From the NCBI GenBank assembly GCA_964374025.1, contig CAYJWU010000013.1, forward strand, positions 1 through 24,359: a stretch of 24,359 nucleotides of DNA, in the 5' to 3' direction. Source of the stretch: JBASTI01 sp964374025 (lineage in GTDB: Bacteria > Patescibacteriota > Minisyncoccia > Spechtbacterales > HO2-43-30). Under the pieces are notes generated by a model. That model did no database searches. It worked only from the letters and a program-made list of their open reading frames with translations, and was not told the origin of the DNA. Made by a program: the position numbers and the translations under genes. Below, piece after piece: positions 12,265 through 19,013 of the stretch (position 1 is its first letter; each line of letters opens with the position of its first letter).

Positions 12265-13689
12265 ATGAAACCGTTATCCATAAGCCAAATACACAAAAAG
12301 CTTTCGGATAAAGAAATTTCCTGCGAGGAACTGGTGCGGGGGTTTTTGGATACTATAAAGAAGAAAGGTAAGGATATTCACGCGTACCTGGAGGTAGATG
12401 AGGCTGGGGCCATGAAGCGGGCGGAAGAGGTGGATGCGAAAGTAAAAAGGGGGGAGGAAATCGGGGGGCTCGAGGGCGTTCCGATCGCGGTAAAAGATAA
12501 TATACTTACCAAGGGCTTTAAGTGTACTGCGGGGTCCAAGATTTTAGAGAATTATCAGGCGCCGTATGATGCGACCGTTATACAAAAATTGAGAGAGGCA
12601 GGAGCGATAATTCTTGGCAAGACAAATTTAGATGAATTTGCCATGGGGTCTTCAACGGAGAACTCGGCCTTTGGACCCACAAAAAATCCGCACGATCTAA
12701 AAAGAGTTCCGGGAGGTTCTTCGGGGGGATCCGCGGCCGCGGTTGTCTCGGGCATGTGTGTCGCGGCCCTTGGCTCTGATACGGGCGGCTCAATCCGTCA
12801 GCCAGCCGCCTTTTGCGGCGTTGTGGGTTTTAAGCCGACATACGGAGCGGTTTCACGCTACGGCCTTATCGCAATGGCTTCGTCGTTAGACCAGATTGGT
12901 CCGCTTGTAAATAGCGTTGAGGATGCGCGGTTGATTTTCGATGTAATTCGGGGAAAAGATGGGTTTGACGCGACGTCATTAGATTTAGAAGCTAAAAGCC
13001 ATAAGCTACAAGCTAATAGCTTAAAAATAGGGATTCCAAAAGAGTATTTTGATGAGGGCATTGACCCTGAAGTTAAAAAGTCCGTGGAAAGAGCAATTAA
13101 AAAATACAAAGAAAACGGAGCAAAAATAGAGGAGCTTAGTTTGCCGCACACGGAATACGGGATAGCTGTGTATCAGATTACTATGGCTTCAGAAGTTTCG
13201 GCCAATTTGGCGCGGTATGACGGCGCAAGATATGGCCTTGCCCCTAGGGCCGATGATTTGCTAAGCACATATCTTGAAACTCGTCAGCATGGTTTTGGCG
13301 GCGAGGTAAAGAGAAGGATAATGCTTGGCACGCACGCGCTTTCAAGCGGCTATTATGACGCCTATTATCTTCGCGCGCAAAAGGCGCGCGCGCTTATAAA
13401 GGGGGATTTCGACAAGGCATTTTCCAAAATTGATGTTATAATGACGCCAGCGACCCCGACTTTGCCGTTTAAGTTTGGGGAAAAAACAAAAGACCCAGTT
13501 TCCATGTATCTTTCGGACGTGTTCACTGTAAGCGTTAATTTGGCGGGCCTGCCCGCGATTGTTGCGCCTTGCGATCCCATAGAAAAAGACGGGAAAAATC
13601 TGCCCGTAGGATTTCAGATTATCGGACCGCAACGCGGAGATTATATGGTTTTAGACACGGCAGGGATGTATGAAGGGTTTGGAAATTAA
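12265..13689 (+). CDS. gatA: Asp-tRNA(Asn)/Glu-tRNA(Gln) amidotransferase subunit A
   Basis: 474 residues. GatA is the amidase-signature subunit that hydrolyses glutamine and supplies ammonia to GatB. The Ser-cisSer-Lys triad is K77 (GVPIAVKDN), S152 (GGSSGGS) and S176 (GSDTGGSIRQP), matching known GatA positions. The ATG at 12265 is chosen because the promoter -10 lies at 12253-12258; reading further upstream gives an implausible extension. It is separated from gatC by two unrelated genes, and gatB is elsewhere. Residues about 242-253 (EAKSHKLQANSLK) are encoded by an AAGCTA-rich repeat in a loop that is variable in GatA proteins. Confidence 0.96.
   Translation: MKPLSISQIHKKLSDKEISCEELVRGFLDTIKKKGKDIHAYLEVDEAGAMKRAEEVDAKVKRGEEIGGLEGVPIAVKDNILTKGFKCTAGSKILENYQAPYDATVIQKLREAGAIILGKTNLDEFAMGSSTENSAFGPTKNPHDLKRVPGGSSGGSAAAVVSGMCVAALGSDTGGSIRQPAAFCGVVGFKPTYGAVSRYGLIAMASSLDQIGPLVNSVEDARLIFDVIRGKDGFDATSLDLEAKSHKLQANSLKIGIPKEYFDEGIDPEVKKSVERAIKKYKENGAKIEELSLPHTEYGIAVYQITMASEVSANLARYDGARYGLAPRADDLLSTYLETRQHGFGGEVKRRIMLGTHALSSGYYDAYYLRAQKARALIKGDFDKAFSKIDVIMTPATPTLPFKFGEKTKDPVSMYLSDVFTVSVNLAGLPAIVAPCDPIEKDGKNLPVGFQIIGPQRGDYMVLDTAGMYEGFGN
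12989..13022. repeat. AAGCTA repeat inside gatA
   Basis: AAGCTA occurs at 12989, 13003 and 13010, with the inverted TAGCTT at 13017-13022, separated by A-rich or short variable spacers. The frame stays open and gives a Lys/Ala/Ser-rich loop. Repeats of this AAGCTA/AAAAGC kind are, from memory, frequent in Patescibacteria genomes. Confidence 0.6.
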
Positions 13690-13700
13690 AGTTTTTCGTT

Positions 13701-14219
13701 ATGTTAGAGCCATTAAAAGTATTCCAACTCTTTTCAGCTTTTTTTGATTCCGGCCTGTTTCTTGCGCTCCGGATACTAGGCGGTATGTTGTCTTTGGTAT
13801 TGGTTGTAGGAGTTATTATGTTGATACAAAGAGGCGGAGCATTTGAAAGACACATAAAACACCTCTTGATATCCTGGAACGGATCGCCGCTTCCCAAGCG
13901 CAGAATGGTTAAGCAGTGGCTCGCGATAAAAAAGCTAATGAAACAAGATAATCCCGAAGCATGGCGGGCGGCAATTATTGACGCAGATTCAATGCTCGAG
14001 GAAATTGTCGAAAAACTGGGATACAAGGGCGCGACTCTCGAGGAGCGCCTCCAAAATATAACCGCGTATCAGTTCCCAAGCATTGAGGATGCCCGGCGCG
14101 CGCACGAAATAAGCCGGTTCCTGGAAGAAGACTCATCCTATCCTTTAACTTACGGGGTCGCGGAGAAAACTATTGGGATTTACGGGAATATTCTTCGCGA
14201 GACTGGAATTATTCTATAA
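13701..14219 (+). CDS. Conserved CPR-type membrane-anchored protein
   Basis: 172 residues. One hydrophobic segment (about 20-43, LALRILGGMLSLVLVVGVIML) anchors a cytoplasmic domain. That domain has 'AWRAAIIDADSMLEEIVEKLGYKGATLEERLQNI' and a helical end with 'EDARRAHEISRFLEEDSSYPLTYGVAEKTIGIYGNIL'. The 'A.i.AD.mLe.iv..lGy.G.tl.erl' pattern is, from memory, common in unnamed Patescibacteria proteins; an all-helical HEPN-like fold is possible but unproven. It follows gatA by 11 bp and lacks its own ribosome site, so it is probably co-transcribed with gatA. Confidence 0.8.
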   Translation: MLEPLKVFQLFSAFFDSGLFLALRILGGMLSLVLVVGVIMLIQRGGAFERHIKHLLISWNGSPLPKRRMVKQWLAIKKLMKQDNPEAWRAAIIDADSMLEEIVEKLGYKGATLEERLQNITAYQFPSIEDARRAHEISRFLEEDSSYPLTYGVAEKTIGIYGNILRETGIIL

Positions 14220-14244
14220 AATATGTTATTGTATGTTTTATTGC

Positions 14245-14314
14245 CGCGGGCGGCTGGTCAGTATCAAGTCAGGCTCATAACCTGATTAAGCGGGTGCGAC
14301 TCCCGCGCCCGCAA
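14245..14314 (+). tRNA. tRNA-Met (CAT), initiator-like, atypical structure
   Basis: Acceptor CGCGGGC (14245-14251) pairs with GCCCGCA (14307-14313), leaving the C1-A72 mismatch typical of bacterial initiator tRNA. The anticodon arm is TCAGG-CTCATAA-CCTGA (anticodon 14276-14278) and the T arm GCGGG-TGCGACT-CCCGC. Oddities: only 70 nt; 17 nt for the D-arm region with no clear GG in the loop and a weak stem; G in place of T55; a 4-nt variable loop; and A29-U41 instead of the usual third G-C pair in the anticodon stem. CCA is not encoded. Identity as initiator is inferred from C1-A72. Confidence 0.75.
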
Positions 14315-14332
14315 CATCGCAACATTTTGATA

Positions 14333-14404
14333 GGCTGGGTAGCTCAGTGGCAGAGCATACGTTTCATAAGCGTACGGTCGTGGGTTCGATCCCCACTCCA
14401 GCCA
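14333..14404 (+). tRNA. tRNA-Met (CAT), elongator type
   Basis: A regular cloverleaf: acceptor GGCTGGG/TCCAGCC with discriminator A404, D arm GCTC-AGTGGCA-GAGC, anticodon arm TACGT-TTCATAA-GCGTA, variable CGGTC, T arm GTGGG-TTCGATC-CCCAC. 72 nt, CCA not encoded. tRNA-Ile with a modified CAU anticodon cannot be excluded from sequence alone. Confidence 0.92.
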
Positions 14405-14423
14405 TACAGATTATAGAAAAATT

Positions 14424-14499
14424 GGACCCGTAGCTTAGCTTGGTTTAAAGCGCTGCCTTGTCACGGCAGAGATCGCCAGTTCGAATCTGGTCGGGTCCG
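14424..14499 (+). tRNA. tRNA-Asp (GTC)
   Basis: Acceptor GGACCCG/CGGGTCC with discriminator G14499, D arm GCTT/AAGC, anticodon arm CTGCC-TTGTCAC-GGCAG (anticodon GTC), variable AGATC, T arm GCCAG-TTCGAAT-CTGGT. 76 nt, no encoded CCA. The ZIP gene starts only 4 nt further on. Confidence 0.95.
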
Positions 14500-14503
14500 C
14501 CTT

Positions 14504-15268
14504 ATGCTTCTTTGGATAATACTTTTTTCTATTGCGGGCTCTTACCTGTCTATGGCCGGCGGTTTTGTTTTATTGTGGAAAGAGCAGATTGCTAAAAAGT
14601 TTTCGCTATTCCTGATTAGTTTTGCCGCGGGAGTGCTTCTCGGCGTGGCATTTTTGGATCTTCTGCCCGAAGCGCTAGAGGAGTTGGGAAACATAGAAAA
14701 AGTCGCGTTAAGCGCGGTTTCTGCTATCGTGATATTTTTTATGCTGGAAAGATTTCTATGGTGGTATCTTCACCAAAGAATTCACTCCGAGGAGCAGGCA
14801 AACGAAGTAGATCGTCCCGAAGAAGGCGCAATTTACGCAAAGGCATATCTTTTAGTGACGGGAGACGCCATACATAATTTTGTTGACGGAGTTTTAATAG
14901 CAGTTGCGTTTCTTGCGGATTTTTCGCTTGGTGTAGGGGTCTCACTGGGAGTGATAGCGCATGAGCTGCCTCAAGAAATCGCCGATTTTGGAGTAATGAT
15001 CCACGCGGGATTTTCAAGAACCAAAACCCTGGCCCTTAATTTTATCGCGGCCTCCGCCACGCTTCTCGGTGCCGTAATTACTTTTTTTATCGCCCCAACT
15101 ATTGAAGGACTTATTCCTTTTGTAATTTCCTTCGCTATAGGAGTGTTTGTGTATATAGCGCTTTCTGATCTTATTCCCGAGATACATCACAGGAGCGAAC
15201 ATAAATATGATTTCGCGCACCTTTTGCTCTTTATCGGCGGCATCGTACTCATTGGATGGGTGGTATAA
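14504..15268 (+). CDS. ZIP family divalent metal transporter
   Basis: 254 residues with about eight hydrophobic segments, moving zinc or iron into the cytoplasm. The metal site is explicit: 'GDAIHNFVDGV' in helix 4 (H124, N125, D128) and 'AHELPQEIADF' in helix 5 (H153, E154, E158). The helix 3-4 loop carries a short acidic/His stretch (HQRIHSEEQANEVDRPEE). The ATG follows the tRNA-Asp 3' end by 4 nt with no ribosome site, so tRNA 3' processing would release an almost leaderless mRNA; this is an inference from spacing. The substrate metal cannot be told from sequence. Confidence 0.93.
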   Translation: MLLWIILFSIAGSYLSMAGGFVLLWKEQIAKKFSLFLISFAAGVLLGVAFLDLLPEALEELGNIEKVALSAVSAIVIFFMLERFLWWYLHQRIHSEEQANEVDRPEEGAIYAKAYLLVTGDAIHNFVDGVLIAVAFLADFSLGVGVSLGVIAHELPQEIADFGVMIHAGFSRTKTLALNFIAASATLLGAVITFFIAPTIEGLIPFVISFAIGVFVYIALSDLIPEIHHRSEHKYDFAHLLLFIGGIVLIGWVV

Positions 15269-15283
15269 ACGGATGCGCGCCAC

Positions 15284-15313
15284 TTGACAGGTTGGCTAAG
15301 TATGTGCTAATCT
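15284..15313 (+). promoter_or_regulatory. Promoter of the small gene at 15340
   Basis: Consensus TTGACA (15284-15289), 18-bp spacer, extended -10 TGC-TAATCT (15305-15313). A short leader with GGAGG leads to the ATG at 15340. Confidence 0.65.
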
Positions 15314-15339
15314 TACGGTAGACGGACGGAGGAATAGAA

Positions 15340-15591
15340 ATGGACTGTGGGCAAGCTTCGGCATTTGTAAAGGCGCATCTTGACAGATATCTTATAGCAG
15401 GGATGAAAGACGCGCAGTTACCTGTTATCCTAGATGGACGTTTCCGGAAGGCATACGCGCATCTTGAAGATTGCGATAGCAACTTTTGCAACGAGATGGC
15501 TGAAAGACTTCATGAACTAGATAATCTTTCCAAGGTAATCAGCATGGCACGTTCAGAATTAGTAGAGAGATTAAAAGTACCGGCACGATGA
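15340..15591 (+). CDS. Small hypothetical helical protein
   Basis: 83 residues, soluble and probably all helical (FVKAHLDRYLIAGMKDAQLP, FCNEMAERLHELDNLSKVISMARSELVERL). GGAGG about 7 nt before the ATG, an own promoter and an own terminator show it is a real single-gene unit. Cysteines at 3, 45 and 50 are not in a recognised pattern. I do not recognise the family and assign no function. Confidence 0.7.
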   Translation: MDCGQASAFVKAHLDRYLIAGMKDAQLPVILDGRFRKAYAHLEDCDSNFCNEMAERLHELDNLSKVISMARSELVERLKVPAR

Positions 15592-15606
15592 CCCGTGCCT
15601 TTTTTA
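15582..15606 (+). terminator. Terminator after the 15340 gene
   Basis: GGCACG (15582-15587) pairs with CGTGCC (15594-15599), followed by a run of T. The stop codon is in the loop. Confidence 0.85.
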
Positions 15607-15618
15607 TTTTATTTTTGT

Positions 15619-15624
15619 TATAAT
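15619..15624 (+). promoter_or_regulatory. -10 box (TATAAT) of the DUF2061 gene
   Basis: TATAAT begins exactly 12 nt before the GTG at 15631, right after the T-tract of the previous terminator. It predicts a leaderless mRNA starting on GTG. Confidence 0.6.
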
Positions 15625-15630
15625 ATAGGC

Positions 15631-15834
15631 GTGGCTACTATTTCTCGCGCCTTAATCAAGGCGATCATATTCAGGATACTCGTAACATTGCTTGGTTTTG
15701 TTGTTGCTTATATAGTCACGCGGAGCATTGATCTATCTCTGCGCATTTTTGTAATACACGCTATTGCTGCAACTATTTTATACCTTATCTATGAGCGGAT
15801 ATGGGAAAAAATAAGGTGGGGGATGCGGCAGTGA
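15631..15834 (+). CDS. DUF2061 family small membrane protein
   Basis: 67 residues from a GTG start. The sequence 'ISRALIKAIIFRILVTLLGFVVAYIVTRSIDLSLRIFVIHAIAATILYLIYERIWEKIRWG' (quoted in parts: KAIIFRILVTLLGFVVAY; YLIYERIWEKIRWG) fits DUF2061: a short basic N-terminus with K-A-x-x-x-R, two membrane helices and the ending 'YE.iW..i.WG'. Function is unknown; some relatives sit next to sulfate-assimilation genes, but nothing of that kind is here. The GTG is chosen over upstream codons because of the -10 box position. Confidence 0.85.
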   Translation: MATISRALIKAIIFRILVTLLGFVVAYIVTRSIDLSLRIFVIHAIAATILYLIYERIWEKIRWGMRQ

Positions 15835-15865
15835 TTTCGATGGTGCAAGCTACGAGTGCAAGATA

Positions 15866-15894
15866 TTGACATAATTTTTGATGGGTGCTAGTAT
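15866..15894 (+). promoter_or_regulatory. Promoter of the SPFH gene
   Basis: Consensus TTGACA (15866-15871), 17-bp spacer, TAGTAT (15889-15894). A leader of about 50 nt ends in AAAGGAGG ahead of the ATG at 15951. Confidence 0.8.
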
Positions 15895-15950
15895 GTGGAG
15901 TCTGCTCAAATTTTAATGGGCAGGCGGGTTCCTTGAAAAGGAGGGGTAAA

Positions 15951-16940
15951 ATGGATGCCCTTATAAAGACTCTGATCGTGGTGGGAAGCTTGGTGGCAAT
16001 GGCAGTCCTTGCGATGAGGTTCAGAGCAAAAGGAAGTGACGATTTTGCGGTCTCGCCGCGGCCATGGGGCATAGGCGCTGCCGTGATCGTTTTTGTCCTG
16101 ATGCTGGGCTTGGTGCTTTCAGTGGGACAAGTGAATCCTGGTGAACGGGGAGTGGTGCTAAGATTTGGCGCGGTGACCCAGAGGACTTTAGGCGAAGGTC
16201 TCTATTTCGTTAAACCTTTCATGAACTCCGTAGAGATTATGGATGTTCAGAATAGGGCGTACGAAGCAGAGGCCGGAGCCGCATCCAAGGATCTTCAGGA
16301 TGTACACACCAAGGTGACGCTGAACTACAGCTTAAACCCCGCCAATGTTAACAAAACTTTTCAGACCCTACGCCGCGATTATGTAGAGAGGATCGTTAAG
16401 CCCGCGGTACAGGAGTCGGTGAAGGCAGGTACGGCGAAATTTACCGCGGAGGAATTGATAACTCGAAGGCCCGACGTTAAAAGCGAAATCGTGGAATCGT
16501 TGAGAGTGCGTCTGGCTGATCATGGCATAGAAGCCGAAACGATCAGCATGACGGACTTTCAGTTCAGTCCGACATTCACCGCAGCTATTGAGTCTAAGGT
16601 TGTCGCAGTACAAAAAGCGTTTGAAGCTACGAATAAACTGCGTCAGATAGAGATCGAAGCTCAACAGGCAGAGGCTTCTGCGATTGGACGCGCCAACGCG
16701 GCGATTGCCGAGGCGGATGGGCAGAAACGGTCTGCCATTCTGCGCTCTGAAGGAGAAGCGCAGGCACTGCTCACCGTAGCCAATGCCCAAGCTCAAGCGA
16801 ACGAAACAGTGAACAAGACCCTAACTGATAACGTGATCCGCTACTCCCTAGTGCAGAAGTTGGGGGATGACATTAAGGTGGTGGTTCTCCCTTCGGGCCA
16901 GCAGTTTATCCTCGGCCCAGAAGTTCTCGGCGGAAAATAA
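15951..16940 (+). CDS. SPFH/prohibitin (band 7) family membrane protein
   Basis: 329 residues. Two N-terminal hydrophobic segments (about 5-21 and 40-59) precede the SPFH domain (about 60-220: VNPGERGVVLRFGAVTQRTL, GLYFVKPF, RVRLADHGIEAETISMTDFQF). A long Ala/Glu/Gln-rich coiled coil follows (about 225-295, EIEAQQAEASAIGRANAAIA). The ending 'KLGDDIKVVVLPSGQQFIL' is typical of prohibitin-like proteins. Such proteins form large ring or cage assemblies on the membrane and, as HflK/HflC, bind FtsH protease; no partner gene is adjacent. AAAGGAGG fixes the start at 15951 rather than at in-frame codons upstream. It is a single-gene unit with its own promoter and terminator. Confidence 0.93.
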   Translation: MDALIKTLIVVGSLVAMAVLAMRFRAKGSDDFAVSPRPWGIGAAVIVFVLMLGLVLSVGQVNPGERGVVLRFGAVTQRTLGEGLYFVKPFMNSVEIMDVQNRAYEAEAGAASKDLQDVHTKVTLNYSLNPANVNKTFQTLRRDYVERIVKPAVQESVKAGTAKFTAEELITRRPDVKSEIVESLRVRLADHGIEAETISMTDFQFSPTFTAAIESKVVAVQKAFEATNKLRQIEIEAQQAEASAIGRANAAIAEADGQKRSAILRSEGEAQALLTVANAQAQANETVNKTLTDNVIRYSLVQKLGDDIKVVVLPSGQQFILGPEVLGGK

Positions 16941-16956
16941 CAGTTCGGTTCTTTCG

Positions 16957-16984
16957 GCGGCCTATAAAAACGGCCGCTTTTTTT
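16957..16984 (+). terminator. Terminator after the SPFH gene
   Basis: GCGGCC (16957-16962) pairs with GGCCGC (16972-16977), followed by TTTTTTT. Confidence 0.9.
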
Positions 16985-17008
16985 ATTTTGTTTTTTTCCA
17001 TGCCATGC

Positions 17009-17014
17009 TACAAT
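17009..17014 (+). promoter_or_regulatory. -10 box (TACAAT, extended) of the exonuclease gene
   Basis: TGC-TACAAT places the box exactly 12 nt before the ATG at 17021, implying a leaderless transcript. No ribosome site lies in between. Confidence 0.55.
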
Positions 17015-17020
17015 TTTTGT

Positions 17021-17746
17021 ATGTCCTACCTTGTTTTTGACATTGAAACAACCGGCAAAAATTATGATGAGCTTGATGAGACGACGAAGAGTTATTTTCG
17101 CCAATGGGCGGAGAGAGACGCGGAGACAGATGAGCAAGTGGAGAGGGAATTAGAGCAGATTAAAAGGGGCCTGCCGTTTTCGCCGTTTCTAGGAGAGATT
17201 GTCGCGATCGGAATGCGGGATGATAGTGACATGGGGGCGGTATACTTTCGCGCGGATGGCGATAAGAAAGCCAAAGATTTCGAAGATGGAGGGATCCACT
17301 ATCGTGTTGGCTCTGAAAAAGAAATTTTGGAAAAGTTCTGGGAAGTTGCGAGAAATTATTATACGTTTGTTACTTTTAACGGCCGCGCGTTTGACGCGCC
17401 TTTTTTAATGATCCGCTCTGCCGTGCATAGCATAAAACCCTCGCGCAATATCATGCCCAATCGCTATCTTTCGGGGCAGAAATTCGGCACACAGCACATT
17501 GATCTTTCTGATCAGCTTACCTTTTATGGCGCGGTCCGCCGCCTGCCGAAACTTCATTTTGTCACAAAAGCGTTTAATATTGAAAGTCCCAAGGAAGGCG
17601 GCATGAGCGGGGAGGAGGTGCCGCAAGCATTCAAAGACGGCCGCTACGAGGAGATCGCCCGCTACTGCATGGACGATGTGGTCGCCACCCAAAAACTTTT
17701 TGAATACTGGAATAAGTACCTTAACTTTGAAATGAAATTAGAATAA
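17021..17746 (+). CDS. PolB-type 3'-5' exonuclease (DEDDy family)
   Basis: 241 residues with the DEDDy exonuclease motifs: D7 and E9 (VFDIETTG), D125 (FNGRAFDAPFL), and Y215/D219 (YCMDDVVATQKLF). It fits the stand-alone predicted exonucleases related to the PolB proofreading domain. It probably trims 3' ends in DNA repair or RNA turnover; the substrate is not evident. An in-frame start at 16988 is rejected because it would place a hydrophobic tail before the first strand and ignores the -10 box. It is followed closely by the small gene at 17770. Confidence 0.92.
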   Translation: MSYLVFDIETTGKNYDELDETTKSYFRQWAERDAETDEQVERELEQIKRGLPFSPFLGEIVAIGMRDDSDMGAVYFRADGDKKAKDFEDGGIHYRVGSEKEILEKFWEVARNYYTFVTFNGRAFDAPFLMIRSAVHSIKPSRNIMPNRYLSGQKFGTQHIDLSDQLTFYGAVRRLPKLHFVTKAFNIESPKEGGMSGEEVPQAFKDGRYEEIARYCMDDVVATQKLFEYWNKYLNFEMKLE

Positions 17747-17769
17747 AAATCGGATACGGGGGTGCTGAT

Positions 17770-18006
17770 ATGGAAGGGGATGTATTGCAAAAAATTATAT
17801 TGACTGCCGTTTTGGGCATTCCGCTCTTAATTTTGCTGGCATTATTCTTAAAATCTCTGCGATGCAAGAACTGTAAAAAATTTCTTGATTTTCATAATTT
17901 TATGAACGATTACTCTCTTTCCGATATTCTTTCCCCAAAACGCCGGCTCTGCTTTAGCTGTAGACATCTACATGGGCCAAGAAGCGATTCGAAGGGAGGT
18001 GTATAG
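17770..18006 (+). CDS. Small membrane-anchored double-CxxC protein
   Basis: 78 residues: one N-terminal membrane helix (about 9-29, IILTAVLGIPLLILLALFL) and a cytoplasmic part with C32xxC35 and C61xxC64, a likely zinc ribbon. A G-rich stretch (GGGGGTG) 7 nt before the ATG could be the ribosome site. The stop is directly followed by the ATG of the next gene, so the two are coupled. No family is recognised. Confidence 0.65.
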   Translation: MEGDVLQKIILTAVLGIPLLILLALFLKSLRCKNCKKFLDFHNFMNDYSLSDILSPKRRLCFSCRHLHGPRSDSKGGV

Positions 18007-18255
18007 ATGCTATCACGAACCGATAAAGAAGTGATTCTTCGACGCTTTACAGCACTTAGACATAATCCACGGTTCTCCGATGAGGCGATTCGGAGGAATA
18101 TAAGAGATTTTACGAAAGGGCTGTGTGGTGATGAACGCGAAATAAGCGAAATCCTAGATAAACTGTTTCCAAAGTCCCGATATCCTTTCCCCCAAAAGCC
18201 GTCTCGTCTTGAACGCGAAGTAAACGAAATCGTAGACAAACTATTTCCAAAGTGA
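18007..18255 (+). CDS. Small protein with two copies of an E-[IV]-x-E-I-[LV]-D-K-L-F-P-K motif
   Basis: 82 residues, charged and helical. Two 14-residue copies of a motif (EREISEILDKLFPK at 42-55 and EREVNEIVDKLFPK at 69-82) lie 26 residues apart. GGAGGT, inside the end of the previous gene, serves as the ribosome site; the ATG abuts the previous stop. The repeated motif might be a short binding helix presented twice. Function unknown. Confidence 0.65.
   Translation: MLSRTDKEVILRRFTALRHNPRFSDEAIRRNIRDFTKGLCGDEREISEILDKLFPKSRYPFPQKPSRLEREVNEIVDKLFPK
18133..18252 (+). repeat. Internal 42-bp direct repeat in the 18007 gene
   Basis: 18133-18174 and 18211-18252 match at 37 of 42 positions, with a 78-bp period. 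The differences are partly silent, suggesting the duplicated helix has been kept under selection. Confidence 0.85.
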
Positions 18256-18277
18256 CCGACGAAAGTCGGTTCTTTTT
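18255..18277 (+). terminator. Terminator after the 18007 gene
   Basis: ACCGAC (18255-18260), GAAA tetraloop, GTCGGT (18265-18270), then TCTTTTTT. A compact intrinsic terminator for the exonuclease/small-gene transcript. Confidence 0.9.
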
Positions 18278-18318
18278 TGCATAAAATAGTGGAGCGTGTA
18301 AGATAAAGGATCTAATCA

Positions 18319-18347
18319 TTGACAAAAAGTAAATAGCGATGTATAGG
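18319..18347 (+). promoter_or_regulatory. Promoter of the Cys-rich gene at 18396
   Basis: Consensus TTGACA (18319-18324), 17-bp spacer and a weak TATAGG (18342-18347). AAGGAGG follows at 18381-18387. Confidence 0.5.
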
Positions 18348-18395
18348 ATAGATAGTAACTTAAAATCTTCCCTAGGGCGCAAGGAGGTTGGGGAT

Positions 18396-18899
18396 ATGGC
18401 AGCAGGATGTTCTAAACGACTATTTCTTGGTGGCCAGCATGTTGTATGTCGATCGTGTGAACGAGAGTATATTTGCACTCCAAATGAAGATTATTACGAC
18501 TTCACCAATGGTACGGACGGAGTCTGTGAGTCTTGCGTATTCAACGAAAAGGGCATTGATGAACCAATCGTTATTGTCCCATCCCCACCGGATAGTGATG
18601 TGCCAATGATTTATAGATCGCCAGAGTTGTATCAGGAATTTAAAAACGTAGGTTGCCAAGAATGTGTGGAGGGGGGCGATGTAGGAAGTGTCGTACTATT
18701 CCGTGAAACCAGCTACTGCCCACGGTGCAACGCCCCGATTACTGAGACAAATCAGAATGTAATACTTCAATGCCTCCAGTGTAGGGGAAAGAAACTTCCA
18801 TTACGTCTCGATGTGTGCCAGTGGTGCGGTTTAGGCATGGCGCCCGGCCTCTTTGATGATCTGTTGGCAAAAGACTTACTTCCCATAATGGTTTTATGA
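18396..18899 (+). CDS. Hypothetical protein with six CxxC zinc-ribbon motifs
   Basis: 167 residues from the ATG after AAGGAGG; an in-frame ATG at 18339 lies before the ribosome site and is rejected. CxxC pairs are at 18/21, 44/47, 87/90, 108/111, 126/129 and 141/144, which could make three zinc ribbons. The spacing (26, 21 and 15 residues between pairs) differs between the three. A proline-rich acidic linker (about 56-70) separates the first ribbon from the rest. No signal peptide or membrane helix is seen. Nucleic-acid or protein binding is the usual role of such ribbons; I do not recognise the family. Confidence 0.75.
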   Translation: MAAGCSKRLFLGGQHVVCRSCEREYICTPNEDYYDFTNGTDGVCESCVFNEKGIDEPIVIVPSPPDSDVPMIYRSPELYQEFKNVGCQECVEGGDVGSVVLFRETSYCPRCNAPITETNQNVILQCLQCRGKKLPLRLDVCQWCGLGMAPGLFDDLLAKDLLPIMVL

Positions 18900-18933
18900 A
18901 CTATATCGAGTAGTACGCAATAAGGATAATAGC

Positions 18934-18961
18934 AGGGGTCTAGGCATCTAGCCCCTTTTTG
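18934..18961 (+). terminator. Terminator after the Cys-rich gene
   Basis: AGGGG-T-CTAG pairs with CTAG-CCCC (one bulged T) around GCAT, followed by TTTTT. Confidence 0.85.
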
Positions 18962-19013
18962 TTTATGGTGAGTTATTTAGAAATTTATGCAATAGTGCTA
19001 ATATGAGGGTGCA

